64,000 nt of DNA from Streptosporangium sp. NBC_01755 (GCF_035917995.1 NZ_CP109131.1:5208001-5272000); one strand, 5' to 3'. Positions 54,091-63,611 are shown, counted from the first letter of the stretch. Program-made: numbers and translations. Notes: generated by a model not told the origin, from the letters alone.

Positions 54091-54444
54091 ATGGCCGCGA
54101 AGGATGAGCTCGGCAAGTACGGCGAGCAGATCGCCGTCGACTATCTGCTCGCGCACGACCTGCAGATCCTGGATCGCAACTGGCGGTGCCCGGACGGGGA
54201 GATCGACGTCGTCGCCCGGGAGGGGCGCACGCTCGTCGCGGTGGAGGTGAAGACCCGCTCCGGCCGCCGTCACGGCACCGCCTACGAGGCGGTCACCGAT
54301 GCGAAGATCGCTCGCCTGCGCGTGCTCGTGGCCAGATGGGTCGCCGAGCACCAGGAGAGGTTCGACGCGATCCGCGTCGACGTCGTCGCCCTTGAGCGGT
54401 TCGCCGGGGATTTCGCCATCCGCTACGAGCGGGGGGTGTGCTGA
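54091..54444 (+). CDS. YraN/UPF0102 family nuclease-like protein
   Basis: 117 residues with a restriction-endonuclease-like fold: LGKYGEQIAVDYL, ILDRNWRCPDGEIDVVARE and LVAVEVKTRSG, where D-x-n-E-x-K forms the putative metal site. The biochemical role is not established for the family. It precedes the yifB-dprA pair. Confidence 0.92.
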   Translation: MAAKDELGKYGEQIAVDYLLAHDLQILDRNWRCPDGEIDVVAREGRTLVAVEVKTRSGRRHGTAYEAVTDAKIARLRVLVARWVAEHQERFDAIRVDVVALERFAGDFAIRYERGVC

Positions 54445-54494
54445 TGTCTCCTGGCCTGTCCGGGATCATTCGCTCCCCTTGGGGGGTGGGGTGA

Positions 54495-56120
54495 ATGGCC
54501 GTCGCACGCACGCGCTGCGTCGCCCTGGTCGGGGTGACCGGCCGTCTCGTCGAGGTCGAGGCCGACGTCGGCAGCGGCGTCGCGGGTCTGCACCTGATCG
54601 GCATGCTCGACACCGCGCTGAGCGAGGCCCGCGACCGGGTCCGCTCCGCCCTGGTCAACAGCCGATACGCGTGGCCCGACACCCGGATCACCGTCAGCCT
54701 GTTTCCCGCCAGCCTCCCCAAGCGGGGAAGCCTCTTCGACGTCGCGATCGCCGTGGCCCTGCTCGCGGCGGCCGGATTCGTGCCCGCGGCCAGGGTCGCC
54801 GAGCCGTTCTTCCTGGGTGAGCTGGGTCTCGACGGCTCGGTGAGGCCGGTGCGGGGCGTTCTCCCCGCCGTGCTGGCAGCCGTCGCCGCAGGTGCCCGCA
54901 CCGTCGTCGTCCCCGCGCGCAACGCCGCCGAGGCGGGTCTCGTGCCGGGCGTGACCGTGATCCCCGCGACCACCCTGGGCGCGCTGGTGAGCTGGCTGCG
55001 GAGCGACGAGTCGCCGGAAGGCGTCCCGGAGGGTGCGGGAGGGCTGGGCCACCGGGGTGCGCGCCCGCTTCCCCCGGGACGCCCCGGCGAGGTCGTCCAC
55101 GGCACCGGGGACGGCCTCGGAAACGATCTCGGTGACAGTGCCGGGGATGGTGCCGAGGTCGTTCCCGACCTGGGAGACGTCGCCGGGCAACCCCTTGCCC
55201 GCCGTGCGCTGGAGGTCTGCGCCGCCGGTGGTCACAATCTGTGGATGCTCGGTCCTCCCGGCACCGGCAAGACCATGCTCGCCGAGCGGCTGCCGACCCT
55301 GCTCCCGGCTCTGGAATGGGATCAGGCCCTGGAGGTGACCGCCATACACTCGGTCGCCGGGGTGCTGCCCAAGGACCGCCCCCTGCTGGTCCGCCCGCCG
55401 TTCGTGGCACCACACCACACCGCGACCGTCGCGTCCGTCGTCGGTGGGGGCGGCGGGATGATCCGCCCGGGTGCGGTCTCACTGGCCCACCGAGGGGTGC
55501 TCTTTCTCGACGAGGCGCCAGAGTTCTCGACGACGGTCCTCGACGCGCTCAGGCAGCCACTCGAATCGGGCCGGGTGACGGTCTCCAGGGCGCTGGGGGC
55601 GGTGACCTTTCCCGCCAGGTTCGCCCTGGTGCTGGCGGCCAACAGGTGCCCGTGTGCGCGGCCCTCCACCCCCGACGACCCGTGCGCGTGCGCTCCCGCC
55701 GCCCGCCGCCGCTACCTCGCCCGGCTCTCCGGCCCGCTGCTCGACCGGGTGGACGTCAAGGTCGGCCTGTTCCGGTCGACCCGGCGTGAGCTCCTCGCCG
55801 ACCGCCGTTTCATCGAGCCCAGCAGGGTGGTGGCGGAGCGGGTGCTGCTCGCCCGTGAGCGCGCCGCCAAGCGGTTCGCGAACACGCCGTGGCGCTGCAA
55901 CGCGGAGATGCCCGCCCGCGCCCTCCACACCGAATACCGGCCGCCACCCGCGGCGATGTCGCCGCTGCTCCGGCATCTCGACAGCGGCCTGCTGAGCGCC
56001 CGGGGTCTCGACCGGATCCTCAAATTGGCCTGGACCCTGGCCGATCTCGCCGGCAAGGACCGGCCGGAGCTCCACGAGACCAACTCCGCCCTCGGGCTGT
56101 GGCTGGGGGAAGAACGTTGA
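54495..56120 (+). CDS. YifB/ComM-like Mg-chelatase-family AAA+ ATPase
   Basis: 541 residues. An N-terminal Lon-protease-like ChlI domain (residues 1-170), Walker A GPPGTGKTMLAERLP near 250, Walker B GVLFLDEAPEF, a Cys cluster (NRCPCARPSTPDDPCACAP) typical of the family, and the C-terminal Mg_chelatase_C part (LLSARGLDRILKLAWTLADL). Between 175 and 235 there is a Gly/Asp-rich variable linker. ComM promotes branch migration of recombination intermediates in natural transformation in Gram-negatives. It overlaps dprA (TTGA). Confidence 0.93.
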   Translation: MAVARTRCVALVGVTGRLVEVEADVGSGVAGLHLIGMLDTALSEARDRVRSALVNSRYAWPDTRITVSLFPASLPKRGSLFDVAIAVALLAAAGFVPAARVAEPFFLGELGLDGSVRPVRGVLPAVLAAVAAGARTVVVPARNAAEAGLVPGVTVIPATTLGALVSWLRSDESPEGVPEGAGGLGHRGARPLPPGRPGEVVHGTGDGLGNDLGDSAGDGAEVVPDLGDVAGQPLARRALEVCAAGGHNLWMLGPPGTGKTMLAERLPTLLPALEWDQALEVTAIHSVAGVLPKDRPLLVRPPFVAPHHTATVASVVGGGGGMIRPGAVSLAHRGVLFLDEAPEFSTTVLDALRQPLESGRVTVSRALGAVTFPARFALVLAANRCPCARPSTPDDPCACAPAARRRYLARLSGPLLDRVDVKVGLFRSTRRELLADRRFIEPSRVVAERVLLARERAAKRFANTPWRCNAEMPARALHTEYRPPPAAMSPLLRHLDSGLLSARGLDRILKLAWTLADLAGKDRPELHETNSALGLWLGEER

Positions 56121-57397
56121 ACGACAGGCTCGCTCGGCTCACCCTGATGCGCCTGGCCGAACCAGGTGACACCGCGCTGGGCGCGCTCGTCGCCCTGCGC
56201 GGACCGCAGGCCGCCGTCACCCTGGTCCGGGAGGGCGGCGCGGACGCGGATTTCACTCGCTGGTTCGCCGATACCCACGGCCGCCCGGCTGGAGGCTCCG
56301 GTCCATGCGGCGGGGACTCGGACCCACGTGGAGGAGGTTCCGGCGCGCCCGACGTCGGGTCAGGGGCGGGCGACGGCAGGGGAGCCGCGTGGGACGGGCG
56401 GCTCGCGGCCAGGTTCGACCGGACGGTCGCCTCCTGGGCGGCCCGGCTGAGGACGGCCGATCCCGAGCGCGACCTGGCCGAGGGCGAGCGGATAGGGGCC
56501 AGGCTGGTGATTCCCGGCGACGCCGAGTGGCCGAGCCAACTGGATGACCTGGGAGGCTCCCGGCCCCATGGGCTCTGGCTCCGCGGTGACGCCGACCTGC
56601 GGTTCTCCTGCCTCAGATCCGTCGCGGTCGTCGGTTCCCGCGCCGCCACGCCATACGGCGCGCATGTGGCGGCGGAACTCGGGGCGGGACTGAGCGAGAG
56701 AGGATGGGGGGTCGTCTCCGGCGGTGCCTACGGTATCGACGGTGCCGCCCACCGCGGTGCGCTCGCCTGTGAGGCCCCGACGGTCGTCGTGCTCGCCTGC
56801 GGCGCCGACGTCGCCTATCCCAGCGCGCACCAGCAGTTGTTCGCGGCCGTTCGGGAGCAGGGGGTGCTGGTCAGCGAGTGCCCCATGGGCGCGCACCCGA
56901 CCCGGCCGAGGTTCCTGATCAGAAACCGCCTCATCGCGGCCCTGTCACGGAGCACGGTGGTCGTCGAGGCCGCGGTGCGCAGCGGGGCGCTCAACACCGC
57001 CGGGCACGCGATCGCGCTCAACCGGCATCTGGCCGCGGTGCCGGGCCCGGTGACCTCGGAGGCTTCGGCGGGGTGCCATCGGCTGATCCGCCAGGGCAGG
57101 GCCGTCTGCGTCACCGGTGCCGAGGAGGTGATCGAGCTTGCCGGAACGATGGGCGCCGACCTGGCCCCCGAGGCGCGCGGGCCGGTGCTCCCCCGTGACC
57201 GGCTCGACCCGGAGACCAGGAAGGTCGTCGAGGCCATGCCCACCCGGATCGGCGTGGGCCCGGCGACGATAGCCGTCGCCGCCGGCGTCGACCTGGAGAC
57301 CGTGCTCTCCTGCCTCGGCGGCCTGGCCGCCGCGGGCTATGTCGAGCGTGTCTCCCGGGGCTGGCGCCTCCGCTCCGATCGTCCTTCAGGCGGATAG
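56117..57397 (+). CDS. dprA: DNA-processing protein DprA
   Basis: 426 residues. The Rossmann-like core has SVAVVGSRAATPYG, GLSERGWGVVSGGAYGIDGAAHRGAL, GADVAYPSAHQQLF and FLIRNRLIAALS, followed by a C-terminal winged-helix domain (about 355-420). DprA loads RecA on incoming single strands. A Gly/Asp/Ser-rich insertion of about 40 residues near 55-95 separates the N-terminal SAM-like part. The TTG start at 56117 overlaps the yifB stop. In Streptomyces, whiG follows dprA; it is absent here. Confidence 0.93.
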   Translation: MNDRLARLTLMRLAEPGDTALGALVALRGPQAAVTLVREGGADADFTRWFADTHGRPAGGSGPCGGDSDPRGGGSGAPDVGSGAGDGRGAAWDGRLAARFDRTVASWAARLRTADPERDLAEGERIGARLVIPGDAEWPSQLDDLGGSRPHGLWLRGDADLRFSCLRSVAVVGSRAATPYGAHVAAELGAGLSERGWGVVSGGAYGIDGAAHRGALACEAPTVVVLACGADVAYPSAHQQLFAAVREQGVLVSECPMGAHPTRPRFLIRNRLIAALSRSTVVVEAAVRSGALNTAGHAIALNRHLAAVPGPVTSEASAGCHRLIRQGRAVCVTGAEEVIELAGTMGADLAPEARGPVLPRDRLDPETRKVVEAMPTRIGVGPATIAVAAGVDLETVLSCLGGLAAAGYVERVSRGWRLRSDRPSGG

Positions 57398-57501
57398 CCT
57401 TTTCCGGGCCGGGCCGGGTGTGCCTGTTCCCCCGCAGGGGAGGCGGTCGCCTCGGTGCCGGGCCGGCCCGGGACGAGCGTCGGCACGCCCATTAGTGATC
57501 G

Positions 57502-58185
57502 TCATCCGTTGGCGATCACCGTCGCGGGCGATCGCGGAGGGGAGTTCTGACCGGGCCACAGGGGGAGCAGGCGGACCTGGCCGTGGCCGAGGAGGAGCAG
57601 GGGATCGAGGTAGGCGCGGTCGCGGAGCAGGCCCCAGTGCAGGCAGGCGGTGGGGCAGTGCCCGGGGATGTCCTGGAGGACGCCGATCACCTCGCCGGTC
57701 GCCACCGCCTGCCCGCGCCGCACCGAGGGCTGAACGGGCAGGTAGGTCGTCCGCAGGCCACCGGAGTGGAGGACGGTCACCACTCCCCGATCCGCGAGCC
57801 GGTCCGCGTAACCGACCGTTCCGGCTCCCGCGGCGCGCACCTCGGCTCCGGGTGACGCGGCGAGGTCGGCGCCCCTGTGGCCGGCCAGCCACGGCTGCGC
57901 CGGTGGCGCGAAGTCCCTGAGCACCCGTGGCCGCCCGGTGAGCGGCCATCCCCAGAGCGGAGAGGGGGCGGGCGCCCGGCCCGGGCGGGTCATCCCCGCC
58001 CCGCCGGGGGCAGCCGCCCCGCCGGGGGCACCCGCGTGGCCGGTCTCTCCGCCGGAGGAACCTGTGCGGCCGGTCTCTCCGCCGGGGGACCCGGGGGCGG
58101 TCGCGCGGTGGGCGCCGGCTGCCGGAGCGGCCAGGATCAGCGAGCACAGCACGGCTCGCAGTCCCATGGCGTAGAAGGGTTTCAT
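57502..58185 (-). CDS. Secreted M23-family (LytM) peptidase-like protein
   Basis: 227 residues: a signal peptide (MGLRAVLCSLILAAPAAGA), a Gly/Ala-rich repeat linker (GGETG, GGAAAPGGAG; about residues 30-60), then a LytM/M23 domain. The zinc-site motif is seen as HRGADLAASPGAEVRAAGAGTVGYA and HWGLLRDRAYLDPLLLL at the end, although the usual HxH appears as CLHWGL, so activity is uncertain. ATG 58185 is chosen; ATG 58197 is close. The gene corresponds to the M23 gene before rpsB in Streptomyces. Confidence 0.85.
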   Translation of the reverse strand: MKPFYAMGLRAVLCSLILAAPAAGAHRATAPGSPGGETGRTGSSGGETGHAGAPGGAAAPGGAGMTRPGRAPAPSPLWGWPLTGRPRVLRDFAPPAQPWLAGHRGADLAASPGAEVRAAGAGTVGYADRLADRGVVTVLHSGGLRTTYLPVQPSVRRGQAVATGEVIGVLQDIPGHCPTACLHWGLLRDRAYLDPLLLLGHGQVRLLPLWPGQNSPPRSPATVIANG

Positions 58186-58272
58186 GCCTGTGAGCATGCG
58201 GGCCGGTGGTGAGACGGATACCGGCCGAACGGGATTCTGTGGATAGGCGGCCGAGGGTGTGCAGGAATCGCG

Positions 58273-58332
58273 TGGTCGAAGAACGCGTTCGCGAACCGGC
58301 AGCCGAACCGGCAGCCGAACCGGCAGCCGAGG
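58273..58332. repeat. 12-bp tandem repeat
   Basis: GAACCGGCAGCC occurs three times in a row, with a diverged flanking copy, in the non-coding gap between the M23 and MFS genes. Confidence 0.7.
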
Positions 58333-58460
58333 TGGGGGCCGAGCCCACCTCCGGGGAACGGCGGGCACCCGCCCGCCTGGTGGTGAGACGGCCGCGCCGT
58401 CTGGGAACGGCCTCTCGCGCCGGACCTTGGGCCTGCGACCAGAACGGCATCACATTCGTG

Positions 58461-58520
58461 GTGTGAAGAGGACGCGTGTGGAGGGGACACATGTGGAGGG
58501 GACGCGTGTGGAGAGGACGC
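58461..58520. repeat. 15-bp tandem repeat, four copies
   Basis: GTGTGAAGAGGACGC, GTGTGGAGGGGACAC, ATGTGGAGGGGACGC and GTGTGGAGAGGACGC follow each other exactly, ending 17 bp before the MFS gene stop. No gene is seen in 58198-58536. Confidence 0.85.
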
Positions 58521-58536
58521 GCGGTGGACATCGCGT

Positions 58537-59799
58537 TCAAGGTGCGGAGGATCGTTCTGTCGAAGTGTCGGCGGAGTGGCGGAGTGGGGAGAGGCCGATC
58601 CACGCGATCGTGGTCAGCACCCCGGCCGCGGAGATCCACAGCACCGGGCGGAGCCCCAGCAGCTCGCCGAGCAGGCCACCGGCCAGGCCGCCGAGGGTGA
58701 GGATGCCCTGGATCATGAAGGACATCGTGGCGTTGACCCGGCCGCGCAGCTCGGCGGGGGTCTCGCGGAAGGTGATGGCGCCCATACAGACGGCGAAGGC
58801 GACTACGGCCACACCGGAGGTCACCGCGCTGGCGGACATGAACAGGAGGCTGCGCCACGCCGGGCCGCCGGCGAGCGCCGCGACCGTGTAGTCGACGGGG
58901 AAGAGCAGGGCGGCGTAGACCAGCACCCGGTTCTCGCCGAACCGTCTGGTCAGGCGTGGCACGACGGCCGCGCCGAGCAGGCCGCCGACGCCGAAGCAGG
59001 CGGTGATCGCGCCGACCAGGCCTCCGGGCAGGTCGAGCACGTTGAGCGCGTAGATCACGAACAGCGCCATGTACACGCCGCCGAAGAAGTTGATCGTCAC
59101 CCCGCTTCCGCAGAGCGCGCGGAGCGCCGGGTGCCGGGCCACAATGCCCAGGCCCTCGCGGATCTCGGTCCACATGCCGCGTGGGGGAGCAGGCGTGTGG
59201 GTCTCCGGTGCGCCAATCCGCCGGATCAGGAACGCCGAGAGCAGGAACGACGCCGCGTCGACCAGGAGCGCGAACGGCGCGGTGATCAGCTGGACGAGCA
59301 GCCCGGCGAGACCGGGGCCACCGACGCTCGCCACGGCGAAGGCCGACTGGAAACCCGCGAGCGCCTCGGTCCGCTGGCTCTCGTGGACCACGGTGGCCAG
59401 GTGCGGGAAGTTGACCGCCCTGAAGATCACTGAGCAGGTGCCGACCACGAACGCCACCGCGATCAGCCACGGCACGGTCAGCAGCCCGGTGATCCAGGCC
59501 GCCGGGACGGTGGCCATGGCGGCGGCCGAGACCAGGTCGCAGGTGACCATGACCGGCCGGTGCCGCCTCAGCCGGTCGGCGAGGGCACCCGCCTGGAGCC
59601 CGATCAGCAGGTAGGGCAGCGAGGTCGCGGCGGTGAGCACGCCCATCTGGGCGGGGGAGGCGCCGAGCAGGACGGCGGCGGTGAGCGGCACCGCCAGCCG
59701 GGAGACCTCGGCGCCGGTCTCGGTGACGGCACGGGCGGAGAGCAGGAGCCGGTAGTCGCGCTGTCTCCTGAGCGGCACCGGCTGGAGCGCGGAGGTCAT
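58537..59799 (-). CDS. MFS transporter (drug-efflux type)
   Basis: 420 residues with about 12 membrane helices. The inter-helix loop 2-3 signature is seen as GALADRLRRHRPVMV, and the DHA3/enterobactin-exporter-like layout (FPHLATVVHESQRTEALAGFQSAF; ITFRETPAELRGRVNA) fits efflux proteins. ATG 59799 has GGAAAG a few bases upstream; the frame upstream runs through operators. It is divergent from a winged-helix regulator, with three operators between them, so it is probably repressed until an inducer appears. Confidence 0.92.
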   Translation of the reverse strand: MTSALQPVPLRRQRDYRLLLSARAVTETGAEVSRLAVPLTAAVLLGASPAQMGVLTAATSLPYLLIGLQAGALADRLRRHRPVMVTCDLVSAAAMATVPAAWITGLLTVPWLIAVAFVVGTCSVIFRAVNFPHLATVVHESQRTEALAGFQSAFAVASVGGPGLAGLLVQLITAPFALLVDAASFLLSAFLIRRIGAPETHTPAPPRGMWTEIREGLGIVARHPALRALCGSGVTINFFGGVYMALFVIYALNVLDLPGGLVGAITACFGVGGLLGAAVVPRLTRRFGENRVLVYAALLFPVDYTVAALAGGPAWRSLLFMSASAVTSGVAVVAFAVCMGAITFRETPAELRGRVNATMSFMIQGILTLGGLAGGLLGELLGLRPVLWISAAGVLTTIAWIGLSPLRHSADTSTERSSAP

Positions 59800-59817
59800 G
59801 TCGCTTTCCGGAAGGTG

Positions 59818-59877
59818 TGAAGGGAACACTTCATAACTGTGAAGGTAACCCTTCATGGTTATGAAGGCAATACTTCA
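59818..59877. promoter_or_regulatory. Three regularly spaced palindromic operators
   Basis: TGAAGGGAACACTTCA (59818-59833), TGAAGGTAACCCTTCA (59840-59855) and TGAAGGCAATACTTCA (59862-59877): TGAAG-N6-CTTCA three times with an exact 22-bp step. They fill the divergent promoter between the MFS gene and the winged-helix regulator, the usual layout for an autoregulated efflux pair. Confidence 0.85.
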
Positions 59878-59902
59878 TATTTGGAATGGGTACGGTCTGC
59901 AC

Positions 59903-60511
59903 ATGACCGAGGTACGGAAGCACAGGTCCCTCACCGACCCCACGGCGATGCGCGCGCTGGCCCACCCCGCGCGGCTCGCGATCCTGAACCGACTCCATGC
60001 CGAGGGGCCCTGCACCGCGACCGAGGTCGCCGAGGTCGTCGGGGTCACGCCGAGCGCGGCCAGCTACCACCTGCGCATGCTCGCCAAGTACGGCTTCGTC
60101 GAGGACGCGCCCGCGCGCGGCGACGGCAGGGAACGGCTGTGGCGCTCCAGCTCCGTGGGCCTGAGCGTCACCCCCGATCCGGACGACGGCCCGGACGTGC
60201 GCAGCGCCAAGGAGTTCCTGATCAAGGCCCTGCGGGACCAGGCGGCGGACGAGGTGAGACGGGCCCTGGAGAACATGGAGCGGGAGTCCCGGGAGTGGCG
60301 CGAGGCGGCGGTGTTTCATCGTGCCGTTCTGCTGGTCGACGCCGATGAGCTGAAGTGGCTGAACGAGCGGATCGACGAGTTGCTCGCCCCCTACAAGACC
60401 ACCGTCAGGGCCCGGGCGGACGCTCCGTCAGGGGCTCGGATCGCCGAGGCGCAGGTCAATCTCTTTCCTCGGGCCCGGCGCCGGCCACACGGCCTGCCCA
60501 GTGACGGGTAG
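59903..60511 (+). CDS. ArsR-type winged-helix transcriptional regulator
   Basis: 202 residues. The N-terminal winged helix (DPTAMRALAHPARLAILNRL, TATEVAEVVGVTPSAASYHLRMLAKYGFVED) is followed by a helical C-terminal part with acidic and aromatic residues. ATG 59903 is chosen because the conserved domain begins soon after; the earlier GTG lies in the operators. It most likely binds the three TGAAG-N6-CTTCA sites and controls the divergent MFS pump. The inducer is unknown; there is no cysteine metal-site motif. Confidence 0.9.
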   Translation: MTEVRKHRSLTDPTAMRALAHPARLAILNRLHAEGPCTATEVAEVVGVTPSAASYHLRMLAKYGFVEDAPARGDGRERLWRSSSVGLSVTPDPDDGPDVRSAKEFLIKALRDQAADEVRRALENMERESREWREAAVFHRAVLLVDADELKWLNERIDELLAPYKTTVRARADAPSGARIAEAQVNLFPRARRRPHGLPSDG

Positions 60512-60555
60512 GGGGTGCTTGACGCCCGGAGGTCAGGGAGAGGCTCGGTTGCGGG

Positions 60556-60587
60556 TACAATTTTTGATGGCCCATGAGTCATGGGCC
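60556..60587 (+). promoter_or_regulatory. rpsB promoter -10 box and leader hairpin
   Basis: TACAAT at 60556-60561 is a strong -10 box; no consensus -35 lies at 17 bp. GGCCCATG (60569-60576) pairs with CATGGGCC (60580-60587) around AGT, right at the expected transcript start. A leader of about 170 nt follows, which may serve feedback control by S2 (inferred). Confidence 0.5.
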
Positions 60588-60739
60588 GACTTCGCATGCC
60601 CCGTCAAGAAGCGAGATCCCTCGGTCCGGGTGAGAGCCCGGCTGGATCCGGTTCGGGGCATCAGGGCGACAGCCGCAGGTTGTCGCGGCCAACCGAGAAC
60701 AGCGCCCAGAGATAGGCGCTCCGATCTGGAGGACAATTA

Positions 60740-61675
60740 ATGTCCACCCCCGTCGTCACCATGCGACAGCTGCTCGAAAGCGGCGTGCACTTCGGCCACC
60801 AGACCCGTCGCTGGAACCCGAAGATGAAGCGCTTCATCTTCACCGAGCGCAACGGCATCTACATCATCGACCTTCAGAAGTCGCTGGCCTTCATCGACAG
60901 GGCCTATGACTTCGTCAAGGAGACCGTCGCGCACGGCGGCACGATCATGTTCATCGGCACGAAGAAGCAGGCCCAGGAGGCCATCGCCGAGCAGGCCGCC
61001 CGCGTCGGCATGCCGTACGTCAACCAGCGCTGGCTGGGTGGCATGCTCACCAACTTCTCCACCGTGCACAAGAGGCTCCAGCGCCTGAAGGAGCTGGAGG
61101 AGCTCGACTTCGACAACGTGGCCGCCTCGGGGCTCACGAAGAAGGAGCTCCTCATGCGCCGCCGCGAGAAGGAGAAGCTTGAGCGCACCCTCGGCGGCAT
61201 CCGGGACATGTCCCGGATTCCCAGCGCCGTGTGGGTCGTCGACACCAAGAAGGAGCACATCGGGATCAGCGAGGCTCGCAAGCTTCACATCCCGGTCGTG
61301 GCCATCCTTGACACCAACTGCGACCCCGACGAGGTCGACTACCCGATCCCGGGTAACGACGACGCCATCCGCGCCGTCGGCCTGCTGACCCGCGTCGTCG
61401 CCGACGCCGTCGCCGCCGGCCTCATGGCCCGCGCCGGTGCGGGCCGTGGCGACGACAAGCCGGCCGTCGCCGGTGGCGCCGAGCCGCTGGCCGAGTGGGA
61501 GCAGGAGCTGCTGGCCGGCAGTGCCGAGAGCGCCCCCGCTGCTGAGGCCGAGAGCGCCCCGGCCGCCGAGGCCGAGGTCGAGGTCGTGGAGGCCCCTGCC
61601 GAGGCCGCGGCTGCTGAGGCTCCCGCCGAGGTCGAGGCCGAGGTCGAGACCGAGAGCGCTGAGAAGCAGGACTAG
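60740..61675 (+). CDS. rpsB: 30S ribosomal protein uS2
   Basis: 311 residues: [58 protein letters not shown] and [28 protein letters not shown] are standard uS2. The last 70 residues are an Ala/Glu-rich extension ([10 protein letters not shown] repeats) typical of actinobacteria. ATG 60740 has GGAGG ten bases upstream. Confidence 0.97.
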   Translation: MSTPVVTMRQLLESGVHFGHQTRRWNPKMKRFIFTERNGIYIIDLQKSLAFIDRAYDFVKETVAHGGTIMFIGTKKQAQEAIAEQAARVGMPYVNQRWLGGMLTNFSTVHKRLQRLKELEELDFDNVAASGLTKKELLMRRREKEKLERTLGGIRDMSRIPSAVWVVDTKKEHIGISEARKLHIPVVAILDTNCDPDEVDYPIPGNDDAIRAVGLLTRVVADAVAAGLMARAGAGRGDDKPAVAGGAEPLAEWEQELLAGSAESAPAAEAESAPAAEAEVEVVEAPAEAAAAEAPAEVEAEVETESAEKQD

Positions 61676-61683
61676 GTCCTTTC

Positions 61684-61752
61684 TCGTACGGTCCGCCGTA
61701 CGACCCGCAAGACCCTTCCGGGTGGGTGTCGCTCAGTTGGGGGCACCCACCC
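61684..61752 (+). terminator. Two hairpins between rpsB and tsf
   Basis: TCGTACGG/CCGTACGA (61684-61703, TCCG loop) and GGGTGGGTG/CACCCACCC (61720-61752, 15-nt loop). They have no T-run and may adjust read-through into tsf or protect transcript ends. Confidence 0.5.
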
Positions 61753-61783
61753 GATCCACGACGATTCCCACGAGGAAAAGACA

Positions 61784-62617
61784 ATGGCTTCCGTGAACAT
61801 GGCCGACGTCAAGCGGCTTCGTGAGCTGACCGCCGCCGGCATGATGGACTGCAAGAAGGCTCTTGAGGAGTCCGAGGGCGACTTTGACCGCGCGGTCGAG
61901 CTCCTCCGCCTCAAGGGCGCCAAGGACGTCGGCAAGCGTGAGGCTCGTACCGCCTCCAACGGCCTGGTCGCCCTGGAGCAGGACGGCGACTCCGCGGCCG
62001 CGCTGCTGGAGCTCAACTGCGAGACCGACTTCGTCGCCAAGGGTGAGCGTTTCCAGGAGCTCGCGGCCCAGGTGGTCAAGCACATCCTGGCTTCCAGGCC
62101 GACCGACGTGCCCTCGCTGCTCGACTCCGAGCTCGACGGCAAGAGCGTCAAGACGCACCTCGACGAGGCCAACGCCGCGCTCGGCGAGAAGATCGAGATC
62201 CGCAGGTTCGCCGTGCTCGAGGGCGGTTTCATCGGCTCCTACATGCACAAGACCGACCCCCAGCTTCCCCCTGCGGTCGGCGTGCTCGTGCAGCTCGACA
62301 CCCCGAACGCCGACGTCGCCAAGGACATCGCGCAGCACGCCGCCGCGATGGCGCCGAAGTACCTCAGCCCCGCCGAGGTCCCGGCCGACGTCATCGAGAA
62401 GGAGCGCGCGCTCTTCGAGGAGATGACCCGCGAGGAGGGCAAGCCCGAGGCCGCCATCGGCAAGATCGTCGATGGTCGCGTCAACGGCTGGTACAAGGAC
62501 TTCACCCTTCTTGAGCAGTCCTTCGTCAAGGACAACAAGAAGTCCGTCGCGAAGTTCGCGGACGAGAATGGTGTCAAGGTCCAGGCCTTCGTCCGCTTCA
62601 AGGTCGGCCAGGCCTAA
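61784..62617 (+). CDS. tsf: Elongation factor Ts
   Basis: 277 residues; exchanges GDP on EF-Tu. The start [27 protein letters not shown], then [12 protein letters not shown]-like [26 protein letters not shown] and the C-terminal [14 protein letters not shown] are diagnostic. ATG 61784 follows ACGAGGAAAAG. Confidence 0.97.
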   Translation: MASVNMADVKRLRELTAAGMMDCKKALEESEGDFDRAVELLRLKGAKDVGKREARTASNGLVALEQDGDSAAALLELNCETDFVAKGERFQELAAQVVKHILASRPTDVPSLLDSELDGKSVKTHLDEANAALGEKIEIRRFAVLEGGFIGSYMHKTDPQLPPAVGVLVQLDTPNADVAKDIAQHAAAMAPKYLSPAEVPADVIEKERALFEEMTREEGKPEAAIGKIVDGRVNGWYKDFTLLEQSFVKDNKKSVAKFADENGVKVQAFVRFKVGQA

Positions 62618-62667
62618 TTCCAGACACCCGCTCTTCACGTAGAGCACCAAACGAGGAGGCCGCCGCC

Positions 62668-63435
62668 GTGCAGGAGAATCCAGGACCCGCCACGTCGGCG
62701 GTTTCTTCGTACTCGGATCCGCTTCGCTGGAAGCGGGTGATGTTGAAGCTGTCCGGTGAGGCGTTCGCCGGCGGCGAGCCGCTGGGCATCGACCCGGCCG
62801 TCGTGGGTCACCTCGCGGACTCGATCGCCGAGGCCGTCCGAGGTGGCGTCCAGGTCTCGGTCGTCGTGGGCGGCGGCAACATGTTCCGGGGTGCCGCCCT
62901 CTCCGAGCGCGGGATGGACCGGGCGAGGGCCGACTACATGGGCATGCTCGGCACGGTCATCAACTGCCTGGCCCTCCAGGACTTCCTGGAGAAGCGGGGT
63001 ATCGACACCCGCGTCCAGACGGCCATCACCATGCAGCAGGTCGCCGAACCGTTCCTGCCCCGCCGCGCTATCCGCCACTTGGAGAAGGGCCGCGTGGTCA
63101 TCTTCGGGGCGGGGCTCGGCTCGCCGTTCTTCTCCACCGACACCTGCGCCGCGCAGCGAGCGCTGGAGATCGGCGCCGAGGCTCTGCTCAAGGGCACCCA
63201 GGTGGACGGCGTCTACGACGCCGACCCGCGAAAGAGTCCCGATGCCGTCCGGTTCGACCACCTCGAATATGGTGAGGTGCTGACCCGGGGGCTGGGGGTC
63301 ATGGACGCCACCGCCATCAGTCTGTGCATGGACAACAACCTTCCCATCGTGGTCTTCGACCTCATGGGGGAGGGCAACATCCTGCGGGCCGTGCGCGGTG
63401 AGAAGATCGGCACGCTGGTAAGTCCGGCACATTAG
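62668..63435 (+). CDS. pyrH: UMP kinase
   Basis: 255 residues; phosphorylates UMP. Amino-acid-kinase fold with [62 protein letters not shown] and [22 protein letters not shown] Ser/Pro-rich N-terminal extension of about 25 residues precedes the core. GTG 62668 follows GAGGAGG. It is the third gene of the rpsB-tsf-pyrH-frr unit. Confidence 0.97.
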   Translation: MQENPGPATSAVSSYSDPLRWKRVMLKLSGEAFAGGEPLGIDPAVVGHLADSIAEAVRGGVQVSVVVGGGNMFRGAALSERGMDRARADYMGMLGTVINCLALQDFLEKRGIDTRVQTAITMQQVAEPFLPRRAIRHLEKGRVVIFGAGLGSPFFSTDTCAAQRALEIGAEALLKGTQVDGVYDADPRKSPDAVRFDHLEYGEVLTRGLGVMDATAISLCMDNNLPIVVFDLMGEGNILRAVRGEKIGTLVSPAH

Positions 63436-63611
63436 GGAGCGAGCCCGACGTAGCGAGCGGAGTGGTACGCGAGGTAGGAGCGTCCCGCGAAGTGAGCGAG
63501 GAGCGGAGAGCGACCAGAAGACAGGGAGCGAGCCCGACGTAGCGAGCGGAGTGGTACGCGAGGTAGGAGCGTCCCGCGAAGTGAGCGAGGATGGTGAGTG
63601 ACCGAGAAGAC
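63434..63611 (+). repeat. 89-bp tandem duplication between pyrH and frr
   Basis: Two copies (63434-63522 and 63523-63611) at an exact 89-bp period, with the next copy starting (AGGGAGC, 63612) at the frr ribosome site. The first 69 bases of the copies are identical; the last 20 differ slightly. The unit is rich in GCGAGC/GAGCGA words and has no spacer-repeat pattern. Confidence 0.95.

Noticed and set aside
63434-63611. Possible CRISPR array at the tandem repeats
   Set aside because: The units abut with no unique spacers and there are only two copies; no cas genes are nearby. The 11-bp arrays were rejected as CRISPR for the same reason.
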